Of a stretch of DNA of 64,000 nucleotides, positions 46,453 through 60,042 are shown piece by piece (the stretch's first letter is position 1; each line of letters starts with the position of its first letter). Source of the stretch: Phycomyces blakesleeanus NRRL 1555(-) (taxonomy: Eukaryota; Mucoromycota; Mucoromycetes; Mucorales; Phycomycetaceae); the NCBI RefSeq assembly GCF_001638985.1, contig NW_017265191.1, positions 124,001 through 188,000 of the forward strand. The letters are read 5' to 3'. Under the pieces are notes generated by a model that was not told the origin of the DNA, searched no databases, and saw only the letters and a list, made by a program, of their open reading frames with translations. The translations under genes were made by a program, and so were the position numbers.

Positions 46453-49400
46453 AAGTGACTCTTCGTGGAATTCATGGAATATGAAGTCAATATCAAAAAT
46501 TGGTTAATACAATTCTGTTGTCAAACTTTAACCTTGTACGATAACCAAGGTGTTAAAGAAAAGAGAAGAACACATATATACACACAGTAGTATATACATC
46601 TACGTGTGTGTATGTGTATGTACATTTGTGGAATATAAAAACAAGGTGCTGGTACTTGTTATAAAATAAAAATAAAGCTGAAGATCCACAAGATTTTATG
46701 TGTTACCAAAGAGAACATTAAGGACCCCGATACTCGGTGATTTTTCTCCCCCCCTCCTCCCCCAAAAAAAGTAATTCGAATTTCTTGAGAGTAAGTTTCC
46801 AGGTTATAATAGCATGTTTTTGTACACACTATAAGTTAGTGTTTGTACAAGTATGCAAGGGCGCAAGGATTTAAGGGCGCAGGGATGTGTGTGCATGTTA
46901 TAGCTGATAGTTACTCAAATGACTAATCTTGCTAGTGAGATCTGTCTACTGAGAAAAAAAAATAAGAGCTATAGAATAATTGATGACAATATCATTTCAC
47001 TACCAGAATAAACAATATTATTTGGTTGAATATATTTGAAATAGGAGATTTTATTTTTATTGTTTTCAATATACGAGGGGCGCACATAATGTAGCAAGAA
47101 GGCAAACGATTTTTTTTGGGTTTGTTTTGCCTTCTTGCAATGTCATCTTTTTTATATTCTTTCGATGACAAGCGCCTTCCGCCCCACGATGGTGATACGC
47201 AGTATATAACATTAAATACAGCGTATATGTTCATCGCAGAGGCGCGTTATATACTGCCGGTTACTCCAATCTCAGATGCTATTTCGCGAAATCAATTGCA
47301 TTAGTTAAGATATATTCTTGGCGTCGTTAATACTCTAGTTTTTTTTTAAGAAAAAAGAAAATATTGAGGGAGGAAAAAAGGGGGGAGATAGACGAGCTTT
47401 ACCGATCAAAGAGTGCATTACTACAGCATCGTCATGCATCAGGAATCATGCATGACTGGTTGACCAGGGATAGATGAGATTGACTCGACTATCTGATTTT
47501 CTTTGCAAGAAAGAAAGATACAAAGGCGAGTTTCTATATAAAGAGAAACATAGAGCGAAATATAAATCCAAATATTTAGTTAGGCCTTTTTTAAAAAAAA
47601 AAGTATTCCCTTTTTTTGTGCTAGTGTTGTTGAATTTCTTATTGAGATTATATACAAGAAAGGTAAAATAAATTATAGATATATCTGTGCGTATATTTGT
47701 GTGCATTTTATAGCAATAAAAGTGTCAAAAATGACGAGTATATCAGCGTAAAGAGCAAGTAATATACCTTGGTTTTGATAGAGTGAAATGAATGGAATGG
47801 GCTGAAGAGAACAGAGGATGGAAAAAAAAAGTAGGGAGCAGAGAGATTCTTTGAAGAGGGAAAGATTGATTAATTTAGGCTATGCATTTATACTGTTTAT
47901 TTGGAACTTGACGTATGGCTTGTCTGAACATCACACACATATACACGCTCACACGCACGCATAGTAGGTGACATTTTCTGTGGCTAATTATGAAATACCA
48001 TAAATAACTTACGCCCTTAATATTTATTATATCCGCGCTAAATACTCGTGATTGCATAGTCTTCAAATGACATGTGTACCTTTTTCATCTCCTATTTCAG
48101 TTTGATAAGGTAGCACTTGCTGTTTAATCGTATTTTTTTTTGTTTAACACACGTATATATGTATGTATATGTATATATTTAAGTATATAAAAATTCAATA
48201 AAGATATCGATTTTTCTTTAAAAAAAACGAGAATAAAATAAAAGTATTTCTCATTCAAGGTCACAATCTGTATATATAAAGTATAAACCTTAGTTAGAAG
48301 AATCACAAACCTCCAAAAGGAGATAGTTTATATGGCATTTATATATATATAAAGATGTTGAACGGAGATAACGTTTTATAGTCTAGAGCGTCGCAGAAGG
48401 TACCATTAAAGAAACAAAGTGACTTTTGAGGTGGTGTACAGAACCAGACTTCGAGTTTGTGTACAATCAGGCTTGTGGGTTTTGTCGATTTGAAAAAAAA
48501 AAAAAAAAATTGCACTATGGGAAATGACAGGGTTTACAACTCCGGGCTAGTAAAAATAAAAATAAAATAGAAAAATACACGCGTATATATTTTATTTAGC
48601 CAATAATATGCAGGATTCTGGCACATTAGTCTCACTTTATTAGCAAATGGAAGCTATAGTATTCTGAATCATTTTACATTTTAGCCAATTTATCTTCTTA
48701 AAACGGTTAATCTAAGCCTTTTTTTACTTATTTAGGTACTTCTAAAAACCCTCACATTCATTCAATTAATATATGGTGTTTTATATAGCGAAATACCTTC
48801 AATTTGGATTTTATTATTGTTCAAAATAGTAGAAGAACAATAGAAGAAAGCCAATTACTTTATACTCAATAGTAAGTCTAGTTAAAGTATGATATATTTA
48901 CAACCATATGCCTTTATAATCTACTAGATGTTGGTTTTTTCCCTCGAAAGTCAGACATAGGGGTTTTGTTCAATAATTATAAGAACTATAGATTACACAC
49001 TAGTTTACTCATTAGACATGTGTAGTGTGCATATATACTAAAGGTTTGATATAATTTAGTGTATAGTAGGATATTGCAATAAGTTCCTGGTTCAATATTT
49101 TCATCTTCCAAAAGTTATAAATTGTATATCGTTTAGTGTTCTATAAAGTCTCAAAGTGGTGTTGACAAGAATCATTGAAAGATAAAGACTCTACAGAATC
49201 AAAAAATCAAGCTCGCATTTTTGAGAATACATACTATTAACAGATATTGTTGTTCCTAATATAAAAGGCAGGTATACGTTTAGAGTGAAGATATTTCGGC
49301 TCATAAAATCTATTACTATAGAGCATTTTGGTTTTGATCTTTCATTATTTTCATTCAGTAGAAAGATCTTCCTTCAATACTGCATAATAATTTTTGTATA

Positions 49401-50762
49401 TTTCATGCCCTGCGTTACAAATAATATATACACACTAATCTTATAGCTATTTTCCTACGCAAATGGTGTAGAGGGGTACAACAAAAGAAAGGGAGTCAAA
49501 GGAGATGGAGAGAAACCATAAAGTCATTAAGCAGGAATGGGCTCTTTCTTTTTGCAAAAGGATTTCAGTATTATTTGATGTTATACTGTATAGCCTTTGA
49601 GCCCAATATGTTTGTCATGGAAAACAAGTTAGTAATCTTCTGTAAATTAAAGAGTGTTGTACTGGTGAATGAAGAGATGTAATAGAAGCAGAAATTCCAA
49701 ATGATAAAAGTAAAGCGTAGTTGTACAGTCATCCTTTAGGCGTGATGAACGAACAAAGTTATGCCAGAATTTGGGACATTAAATTGGCCAATTTCTAACA
49801 TGGTATGGAAACAACGGTCATATTCTTGATTCACAAATAAAATCAGGCGAAACCCTGTAGCTAATAATCAAATTTAACGTTTAAGGACCCCCCTTCTACA
49901 AAAACTATCCTCTTTGTTGAGCCTTACCATTAACTCGGGAAGAAAATATTGGATGGTTGTCTTTTTTTCTAGGGAAATTTACTTGGTAGGACAATAGGCC
50001 TCATTGTGTCGATACAAAACAGTCGATCGGTTATACTGCCGTTCCTAGACTTCACTTCATCATGGTACAAGGGCGGACGAGTCTAACTTGAACTGAACGA
50101 TAATGAACACGATATCGTCAGGTCGTATTTGACGCACTGTTTCTTTCATTTTATTTGCCCAGCACAGCAGAAAGTTCTTGGTGACCCACAGATATTGGGA
50201 TAAACAAAGTGTCATAGAACCATGTTTGCAAGTCAACCTCTTCAAACCTTCCCTGATCTGCGATAGTGCTTTGTAGCATATTAATGAGCCTATATTTGCA
50301 GAGTAAGAATATAACAGAAGAAAAAGTGAACCAATAAAAGCTGAACAAATGTCATCAGAAAACTTGCATATCAACAATAGCTCCTTATTATATTTTCACG
50401 GGAGACTTTTCTGTTGGATTTTAGGGTAAAAAGTCCAGGCTTGGCTTAAATTGGGCTCATGGTTTTTGTATCGATTGCAGAAACAACGTCAACAACGCTC
50501 ATGAATACGTTTAGAGTAAACCAAGGGTAACGAGACAGCCTTTTTTTTTTCAAGTAGCAATTTTTCTGATGTAATATTCCTTCGTTAAGAAACCCTTGGC
50601 AAAAAAATACCGCCTTTATATCGCTGTAGCTGTGTTTGGGATATTATAATATTAGATATCGTATATGAACTTAGGAAAAATGCTTTGTAAAAAAGAACAA
50701 TATAAACTATTATAGTGTATTTTTCTTATAATCGACAAAAACAATTGTACTCCGATCGTTTT
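44460..50762. other. Gene desert, left part
   Basis: No confident gene. TA microsatellites at 46421-46449 and others. A hairpin lies at 47094-47138 (arms GCAAGAAGGCAAAC / GTTTTGCCTTCTTGC), preceded by TACGAGGGGCGC. On the minus strand at 50060-50377, two frames joined by one frameshift give FEEVDLQTWFYDTLFIPISV, then MKETVRQIRPDDIVFIIVQF, followed by a stop; this looks like a decayed gene of unknown family. Confidence 0.35.
47094..47138. repeat. Short inverted repeat (hairpin)
   Basis: Arms of 14-15 nt (47094-47107 and 47124-47138) pair almost perfectly across a T/G-rich loop of about 16 nt. The TACGAGGGG just upstream (47072-47080) resembles mariner-type termini, but no partner terminus was found. 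Confidence 0.6.
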
Positions 50763-50905
50763 TTTCAAGACCTAAAAAGTGTTGTCGGAAATGACAAAAC
50801 TGAATATCTTTTCTGTTTACTTTGTTAAGAAACAGTTTCTCTACAAAGTAAACAGAAAACATGGTTAGTTTTGTCATTTGCGACAGCACTTTTTAGGTCT
50901 TGAAA
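50763..50905. mobile_element. 143-bp fold-back (MITE-like) element
   Basis: The left arm starts TTTCAAGACCTAAAAAGTG and the right arm ends CACTTTTTAGGTCTTGAAA. The arms stay complementary almost to the centre (GTTGTCGGAAATGACAAAAC with GTTTTGTCATTTGCGACAGC; CTGTTTACTTTG with CAAAGTAAACAG). There is no coding capacity. The whole sequence can fold into one long hairpin. No clear target-site duplication flanks it. Confidence 0.75.
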
Positions 50906-53900
50906 TAACGCAGTATTTGAATTTAATAGCAGAGAAAGAGAAATATTGACACTATATTTTCCATTTATAATGGCAGACGACGAGAATCGATCCCCTAAAA
51001 TAGTAATATTATGAATTAGTCGGTGTTTAAAAGATCTTTTGTTGTGAATATATGAAGTTGTGACTGCATAAAGTTCAATATTTAGGATTTTTTAAAAAAC
51101 TGGCGGACATTTAATACCATTTTCATATATCGGCATTTGAAATAAAAAATTGACACAAATCTTGAAATTTGCGATTATTAAGAAAATACACTATATTCAA
51201 CGTGAGACTCTTATCTGAAATATAATAGAAGTATGTCTGATTCATCATTATTGGGAATGTCTTTAGAAGTACTTAAACTAATATTACAAGAGAGTTTACA
51301 ACAACTAATATCCGGGGTGAATGTATGTATCTCAATAACTACAAATATTGCTGGTAAAATAGTCTTTAACAACTAAATTTGATTTTGACTTGGTCTCTCC
51401 TCAAATACAATAAAAGAGCCTTAAAATAATTATAGCCCCAAATTTTCCTAGCCACAAATGTCCCAGCTATGTTGCTCTAAAGTCAAAAGGTAATAATGAT
51501 TTCTAAAGCTAAGATTTCTTGGATGTTGGACTTTAATGAACAAGGCTTTAAAATGTTGACTGCCATGTACTACTACTGTCAGAATTTCTTGGTGATGGGT
51601 CAATAATCTAATAACTATGTATGTTTGCTATTGAAATAATTACTGATACTGGTGCTAATGAATCAAACTCGTCTTTGTTTGGTGTTAAAACAAGTCTGTC
51701 TGGAATTAATGGTAATTGTGATTGTAAGATAGATATGCTTATGGCTGCTGAGACTAGTGGTACAGAAGTGCCTGTGAGGCCAATTGGTGAGGCAGGTGGT
51801 GGTTCAGACAAATGATAGTTCGCCATGGATAACTTGATCCCTTGTGTGTTGGAAATAAAAAGACTGTTCAAAGCCTCTGAGTAGCTGTCATTTTTTTCTG
51901 CTAAACCTTGGGTGCATCTTTAGTTGCCCCATAATTCAGTACAGTCTATATTTTTTCGTCATGCTTCAGAATCGTCTTCAAGTCAATTTGTGTACTTTTC
52001 TGGTATATGAGGCTCTAAAATTATAGCATAACGCGAATGACAATGCTTATGACCATAGTGATTGGACGTGATTGCAATTTTTTGGAAAGACAGATTAATT
52101 ACATTGTTGATGCACAAATAGACATCATCATCTTTTAATGCGTGATCGCTTTCTGGCTAATGTTGATAATGACGTCTTATGTCTAACGTTGCTTTCTTTG
52201 GCTAGTTTTGTTTTTGTCTCCAATTCTTTGTCCATTTTTAAAAGGTAGTTTTATTTGTCCTTACTCAGTAACACATTACACTGATTGACGATTCTTGGAA
52301 TATCCTCATGACCTCAAAATTATGAGAAAATTAAATAAATTGAAGTATAAATATATACAGTGTATGAGGGGCAAAAATAACTACAGGTAAAAAGAGGAGG
52401 AAGAGGAGGAGAAAATAAAAAAGAATACAACAAAATCGCGCCAAGTAGGTTTGCTCAAGACAGTTATCGAATAAAGAATATAGAGCTGAAGTAATATTAT
52501 AAGGAATTAAAAGCACATAATCAGATATATACGCCTAGTGTGCATGTCATACTATAGCCTTTATCAATTGTTGAGCAAAGCAAAATGATTGATCAGTCAT
52601 TTTCCAGCACTTTTTTATTTGTTGCCTGGGCATACTATTTGTATCAAGCAGACGGAGTGTGACTGCCAAAGTTAAACGGAAAAATAAGACTGTTTTCTGT
52701 TTTCGTTCATCTTTTGTAATTATTTGGTGTGGACAGATCAATCAAAGATGAAATAAAGGCCAAAATTTGAAGCTATATTATTGGACTAGGCTATCTTCTT
52801 TTTAAAAATAAAATAAAATAAAAAATAAAAAAAAGTTCAAACAACTCTGAATGGCCAGTCTTCTTCCATTGCTAACTAGGTTGAAAGAAAACATAATACT
52901 TGATGGAAGGAAAAGTATTATAAGTATTTAACTTTTCTATCTTTTATGCAGTTGAACTAAATTTGCGCTTTTTTTTAAAAAAAAACGGTGCAAACAGATA
53001 TAAATTAATTCTATTGGATAAGTTTATTATGACCTTTATTTCAGTTTTTATTAATCTTTTTGATATGTTCACACCAATTGTTTTAATATCTTGTAGACAT
53101 TAAGATTTTTGAGTCAGTATGCTGCTCATTTCACCAGCTGAGCATCTTTCTATACCAGCACTTTGGGCTGCATCACAGAGCCTGTCTCTTAGAATTGAGT
53201 TATCTTCCTTTACAAAGGGTTTATTTTGGAGTTCTGTTCGTTGATTTAGCGCTAATTTTGTATTTATTTACATGGAGTGGCACCAATACAAGTTACAACC
53301 ATAAAATTTAAAAGCCAAGAACATCATATAAGCTACAAAACCCTACAAACAAGCACACTTGGATATAGAGCCAACTACACAGTATATATTATTTGCAAAA
53401 AAAAATGCCACTACGACTGTTTTAGCCGTGGGATTTTAGAAGTTTAATGCAAACAAAGAAAATAAAATAAGGTCCTTTCGCACAAACGCAGAAGTATTTT
53501 GTAAATAAGACATAGTAATATGTGTAACTTTCCTAAAAAAAATCGTATATGTTTATCTAGCTCTTTGGTGAGCACTTTTATCACTGTTGATTTTTTTTTT
53601 AAATAAAAATACAATATTTTGATGATTGCTGCAAGATTGTTCTCATTGGCAATGTCACCTCTAAAATGCCTTTGCGCGTCCTACGCTTTGGTCTTTGGCC
53701 TTTGGTAATATATTCTTTTATAGCGTTTTTTTTGAAGATGCTTCTTTTAGGTATATCAACAACACATTCTATAACAGTCTTCTAATATATATATATACAT
53801 TTATATGGTTTACGAAAATGTAAACTTCCGGAGAGATTTGGGGGAGGGTACAAGCTAATCTTTGGGAAGTACAGTTGTTCAATGTTTATGTCAGACGTAA

Positions 53901-55629
53901 ATAATGACTCAGTTAAGCAATATATTCTCTAAAATGGTATTGTTGTGGTCCCTTAAGAATATATACTTATAAGGTTGATTCTAATGAAAGGTATGACAGG
54001 GGAATTGTCTCTTTTTCTTTTTACATTTCTTTAAAACTAAGCGGTCTTGGTAAGCATAAAGCATGATATTTACTGTACAATACAAACAAAGAAGAATTTA
54101 GTCGGCCAAATGAATCTTCAATTTAATAGTCGCATATACTCACAGAAAGTTTCTTATTCTTTATTAGGTTGCTTTTGCTGTTTTACCCGTAAAGATAATG
54201 AGTAGTTTGTTTTGTAACACATGTAATTAGTGGGCTTATATCTCAATGACACAAGGCTGAATAATCCCTTGGCTATCTTTTTTTTCCCAAGGAAGTTTAG
54301 CTAGCCATTTTTATGGATATCTCCTTGTTATTCTGCCAGATAAATATTCGCTTAAAGTTACTGGATTTAGTCACAAAGAAAGTGTATTTTACAATGCATC
54401 ATTTATTATTATTGTATATTGTATATTGTGTCGTATTGTATTGTATTTTTAATATTGTAGACCAAGGCTAATTTCTCTGTTTTTTATTCACATGTAAGAA
54501 TTTTGATTTCAAAAGTCAGAAATAAATAAATCAGTCGTGTGGGTCAATTCTCCTTTATATTATTTGGTTGTTGTTAAGAATATTATTGTTATTTTTTCTT
54601 GCTTTTTTCTTTAAAAAAATAGCATGTCTCCAAAGAGGTCTTGCCTGTATTTTCTGTAGAGACAAAAGGTTAGACATATTGATAGGTTTTATAATGCCTG
54701 TCTGTGTGTTGGTTTTGAAGTAAGAATAATGCAAGTGTCCTAGTTTGGAATAGGTCCGTACTTTTGTTCCAGAGCTTTTAATGCATATCTGTTTATCTAT
54801 ATTATATAAATGTGTGTGTGCGTGTGTGTATTATCATACTTATACAAGTTTCGATAAATAAAAGGTCTAATTTTTATATTAGAAAGCTAAAGAAAAATAC
54901 ACGCGTATTATTTTTGTGTATTTTAAATAACCTTATGAAATTATAATGTATATATATATAATAGGTAAAAAAAAATTGCATAAAATAAAAAAGTATGGAA
55001 TAGAGGGAATTTAGATGTATCTCCTCTGATAAATAAGCCAAAACATATTTCACAGAGGCTTACAAGTAACTAGCTATAAGTGTAGCTTTGCTATTATCGA
55101 TGGTAATATATATCATTTAGACTTAAGCTCTGGATTACCAGATTTATTTTTATTTTTAACGCAATTATAGGTTTGGTTTGTTTTGCATTGTATTGCCAAG
55201 ATATGTCTTCGAACCTACAGATAATTTGCAATAGTCAAATAATATAAAGCCAAAATAATAAATAGCGTGTGCTACATCATTAGCAATAAGAAATAAAGTC
55301 TTTATAAACTTAACCCCTTTTTCGTCTTGCCAAACCGATTTTCTTCTTTTATTATTTCACACTTTTAACGCCTTAAATAATTTGACCTTTACATTAAATT
55401 CTCATAAAAAAGCAATAATATACATATATACAATATCCTTTACTACGTTCGAATGATATGTGATTTAACGCAATAAAAGTAAATCTTCCATTTTAGGCTT
55501 GTACATTAAGATAACAAAGTATTTTTTTTTTGGTTTTTGGTTTTTGATTTTTTAATTACATGCTTCTTTTGATTGAATTCAAGAAACTTGTAGCAGCCCT
55601 TAAGCTTTACTATTTGTTAAGTAAAAATG

Positions 55630-55664
<35 letters not shown>

Positions 55665-57088
55665 GGATTTAGTAATAATGCTATCATACGTATCTGTACT
55701 TAACTAGAATGAGTATATAATCTTGTTAACACCCACACATATATATAGACTTGCATTTATAATCATCAAGGAAACTTCAATCAGACTCTAAATTTCAAGT
55801 ACATATTATTTCTCTGATATTTTTGGAGGGATGTCAAGAACTTGAACTATCTGAATCCTGTTATTTAAAGAGCTCTTTATATTTGAGTGGATGCAATAAA
55901 ATTATGCAAGATATACATGAAAATTGTTCACGGGTTTTAGTTCGTTCGTTCGTTCGTTCGTTCTTCTTTAAACTTATTATTTTTTGCTTTACCCAGAATA
56001 CATCTGACAATAGGCAGTATTACTCTAAAAATATTTAATATATTATAAATATTCATACACACAATGGCCGAGAGTTCCATATACTCATAGGTACTATTGC
56101 GCATTGGAAAGTGGTTTTTTTTTTGCTTTTAGATAGATTAAATTAGACCAATCATATCTGTTACATTAAACTCAGGCGTACAAATCTAAAAAGTCTACAA
56201 TTGTTGAACCCCCCTATTGTGTTTGTCACAGCGTAAGCTACACAAGTTTGGAAACTAGTTTTTGTTTAAGTCCTTATAGTAGTACTATTATACACAATAT
56301 GCAAATGTTATTTACTATGGTAAGTATGCAAATATCAGTCATAAAGGAATAATAGTAAAAGACTTCATCTATATATATATTCTTTTCTCTGCCACTCATT
56401 CATATTATGCAATATTACTAGCCGAAAACACTCTGAGTATAACCTCATGTTATCCCTACTTCTTGAACTTTATGATATGTTCCTGATTAACGAGGGAAAG
56501 TTATGCTAGTATTTTTAACCAAGGTATATAAAAGAAAAATTAAGTAAAAATAGAAATAAAGAGAGAATGAGAGGATATGTATGTATGACTGTGTTTGTGT
56601 ATGGTTGCCTCACAAATAAATTCACATATTTTGGGTTATCAAATGTCTACTCCAAGAATCTATAGATTAACTAATTAATCGATAAATAAGAATGGTTTAT
56701 TGGATCAGATAATTAAAGATATAAACTCGACTTTTATCTAAAACCAAGCCTTTTTTTCTCCCTTTCACAGTACAGTTTTTATAGATATAGAGATATTATA
56801 CACCTTTTCTGTATGTGATTTAATTATGTATAGCTTTTGGCCTCAAAGTATGAATGTCTGAATCACTAATTTAATTACATTGTCTATCACTCCAAGGAGT
56901 TCAGACAATTTCCGTTATTTTTCATTTGCATTTTTTCAATATAGATTTTTCTTTCGCTAAAATGTTAATTTTGATTTGAGTCTCAGGTGCTTATGACGCA
57001 GTAAATGCGGCGAACATGAATATATATATGTGTATATATATATATGTGTGTGTGTGTACCACACGATCTACAATTGTATATTTTGCAG
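50906..57088. other. Gene desert, right part
   Basis: No confident gene. ATG frames at 51233-51376 (+, MSDSSLLGMSLEVLKLILQE, followed by a GTATGT donor after GVN) and an open stretch near 51505-51605 (AKISWMLDFNEQGFKMLTAM) could be exons of a decayed gene. TA microsatellites occur at 55634-55661 and elsewhere, and a (TTCG)n tract at 55941-55963. The last 100 bp hold TA/TG repeats just before the helicase start. Confidence 0.35.
55941..55963. repeat. (TTCG)n microsatellite
   Basis: Nearly six perfect tandem copies of TTCG. Confidence 0.9.
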
Positions 57089-60042
57089 ATGAATCAACGC
57101 GATCGTATTCAAAAGCAGCGAGAGAGTCTTCCAACGTATGAATACAGAGATGAATTGATTGAAGCCATTCGAGAATACAGCATCCTTGTTGTAATTGGTG
57201 AAACTGGTAAATGAATCCATCCATTGTTTCGCTCTAGATTCAACTGACATTTACAATAGGTTCGGGTAAAACAACTCAGATTCCTCAATACATTCTCGAA
57301 TCTCTTCCAGACGTAAAGAAGATTGGCGTAACACAGCCTAGGTATGATGAAGTAGAACTCTCACCTACCCACACGCTATATATATAGATACATGTGTTTG
57401 TCAAAAAAGAAAAAGAAAGATAAAAGTTCATGACAATTATTTGATATCTTCTTTTAACATTAACAATAGCATTAGAATAAGAATTAATATTAACATGAAT
57501 AAAATTAGTAAACTTACTTACATTCTTTCGTTTTTGTTTTTCTTGCTTCCTAAATTAGACGAATTGCTGCAATCACAGGTAATTACCCTGATTTTTTTTT
57601 TTTTTAAAATAATAGATTTATTTAACAACAGAAAGAAGAAGAAGAAGAAAATAGAGATTTTTTGTGTTTTAAAAATAGAAAGGTTTTTCTTCTTTATACT
57701 ATTACTAGTGGCCAAGCGAGTGAGCGAAGAACAAGACGTTAGTTTAGGGGCAGCTGTAGGATACACTATCCGCTTCGACGACCGTACTAGCTCATCAACC
57801 AAGCTCAAATACATGACAGATGGTGTCTTGCTTAGAGAAGCTACTCAAGATCCACACCTTAGCCAGTACTCAGTTGTCATTATCGATGAAGCACACGAAC
57901 GTACACTCGAGACAGATGTCTTGTTTGGTCTGTTGAAGCAGACCCATCGGTTACGACCTGATCTCAAGATTCTCATCATGTCAGCCACCTTGGACGTCGA
58001 AAAATTCTCTGATTTCTTTGACGAGTGTCCGATTTTTGAAATCCCAGGCCGTACTTTTCCAGTTGACATCATCTACCCCGAATCTTCCCAGCGACTGTCG
58101 TCCTTAAAGTCACTAATGGTGGATCAGGCTGTTGATACGGCATGGCAGATACATACCCAGGAAGCTCCGGGAGATATTCTTGTTTTCTTGACAGGACAGC
58201 ACGATATCGAACGAGCCTGTAAAGCCTTTGAAGACAAAGAAAGGAAACTTAATTATAAAAAGGGAGTCAAGTATTACGATGATGGACATGGCGTGAAAAA
58301 TGCTGTCGTATTCCCACTGTATGCTAGTTTGGAGACATTTGACCAAAAGGCAGTGTTTGATCCTTCTAGAGAATCTGTGCGCAAGGTAGTATTTGCGACA
58401 AATGTTGCACAGGTAAGATACAAAAGGGTGGTAAAGTTGGGTTATAATAAGAAAGTCATACTTAAGTGAGAAATGGTAAATGTTTCATTTGTGTGTGTGT
58501 GTGTGTGTGTTTGCGTTAGACTTCAGTCACTATACCTGGTATCCGTTATGTGGTCGATGCAGGATTTGTCAAGGAAAAATCTTTTGATCCAAATACAGGC
58601 ATGGATGCTTTGTTGGTAACCGAAATTAGTCAGGCAGCCGCAACCCAACGAGCAGGACGAGCAGGAAGGTAGGTTATCGTATAGCTTAATAATAGCTAAA
58701 TAAGTAAATAAAGGGTTGTCCATCTAATCGGTATATTATTTATATATGTGTGTATGTGTATGTGTATGTGTGTGTGTATGTGTGTGTGTGTAGAACTGCC
58801 CCTGGTAAAGCATACAGACTTTACGATGAGGATAGCTATAACCGTATGTTACTAAACACAATCCCCGAAATCCAACGGAGTAGTCTGTTGAGTACGGTGC
58901 TTTCATTGAAGAAGATGCACATCATTGATGTTCTCGGGTTTGAATTCATCGATCCACCAGAGGAAACACTTGTCAAGAATGCCCTGAAACAACTTTATTT
59001 ACTCGGTGCGATTGATGACATTGGCAAGATCACTCCAATGGGAGAAAAAATGAGTCACTTTCCCTTGTCGCCTTCACTGGCACGGGTGTTGGTTAGTTCT
59101 GCGGAAGAATATGGCTGTAGCCATGAAGTCTTGACTGTGGCGAGCATTCTTGCTGGCGAGAATGATTTGTTCCGAGCACCAAGTGCACGAAGCAAGGGTG
59201 GCGAAGAAGCAATGGTGAAAGCAGAAGAGTGCAAACTTCGATTTGCCCACCACTCTGGAGACCATATGACGTTTTTGAATGTGTGGCATGAGTGGAGACA
59301 ACATGGAAAGGACAGACGATGGTGCAAAGACAACTGGATTAATAGCAAAGTGCTAGAAACTGCAAGCAGTGTCCGTTCTCAGCTGATTGATGTGATGGAT
59401 AAATGCCGTCTTCCGATTAAGCACGCGCCAAAGATTAAGGCCAAGAGTTCAAAGAGTAACAAACGCAAGATGGGGCAAGACGAGCGAGGGGAAACTATCG
59501 ATCCCGTTCCTATATTAAAGTCATTCCTGACTGGATACTTTACCAATATCGCCAACAAGGGTGTGAATCGAAGCGTATTCTCTCATTATTCTCCAGATGA
59601 GCATCTTACTGAAGGCATTTCAGCAGACGAAGGGTCTTTTGGAGTACGATCGAATGCCTTGGTGGCCCTCCATCTCCACCCTCTTTGTGCATTTTCTGAT
59701 ATGTTGGATCGGAACAAGATTAAGTATGCCGAGCTAGACTGGGTTATGTACACTCACGTAACATACACCAACAAGGCTGTTATGAAGGGAGTTAGTAAGA
59801 TACTGTGGGACTGGGTGAGATCAGGGGATGGCCAGGAGCGAATCAAGAAGCTTCCCAAGACTAGGTTGAACGGCGGAGACGGACCGAATGTATTAGAGAT
59901 GGACGACAAGATGAAGGAAGAGAGTGTGGTCGTGATGGCTAATATTGATTTACCGGATGATACCCTGGTGAAACAAAAACGTAGAGCTGATGAAATTGAA
60001 GCAACAAGACAAAGAGCTTTAGCTAGACGTAAACTTCAATAA
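57089..60042 (+). CDS. DEAH-box RNA helicase, DHX33/Dhr2-like
   Basis: Six exons (57089-57206, 57260-57341, 57559-57578, 57709-58412, 58520-58668, 58794-60042) give 773 aa. Motifs: [14 protein letters not shown] (I), TQPRRIAAI (Ia), [11 protein letters not shown] (II), SATLD (III), FLTGQHDIE (IV), [12 protein letters not shown] (V), QRAGRAGR (VI). The winged-helix/ratchet and OB regions follow ([44 protein letters not shown]). The short N-terminus and the DWCKEN-FVNSK-like block fit DHX33 and yeast Dhr2, nucleolar helicases of rRNA processing, better than Prp2/16/22/43. A basic insert ([15 protein letters not shown]) interrupts the C-terminal domain. Exon 3 is a 20-bp microexon encoding RIAAIT. 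Motif V has Q where DEAH helicases normally have E. The start ATG lies directly after an acceptor-like TTTTGCAG, so a 5' non-coding or coding exon may precede it. Confidence 0.9.

Noticed and set aside
57441..57700. In-frame N-terminal extension of the helicase frame through 57441-57700
   Set aside because: It is intron sequence (AT-rich, poly-Phe/Lys); splicing via the 20-bp exon restores helicase motif Ia.
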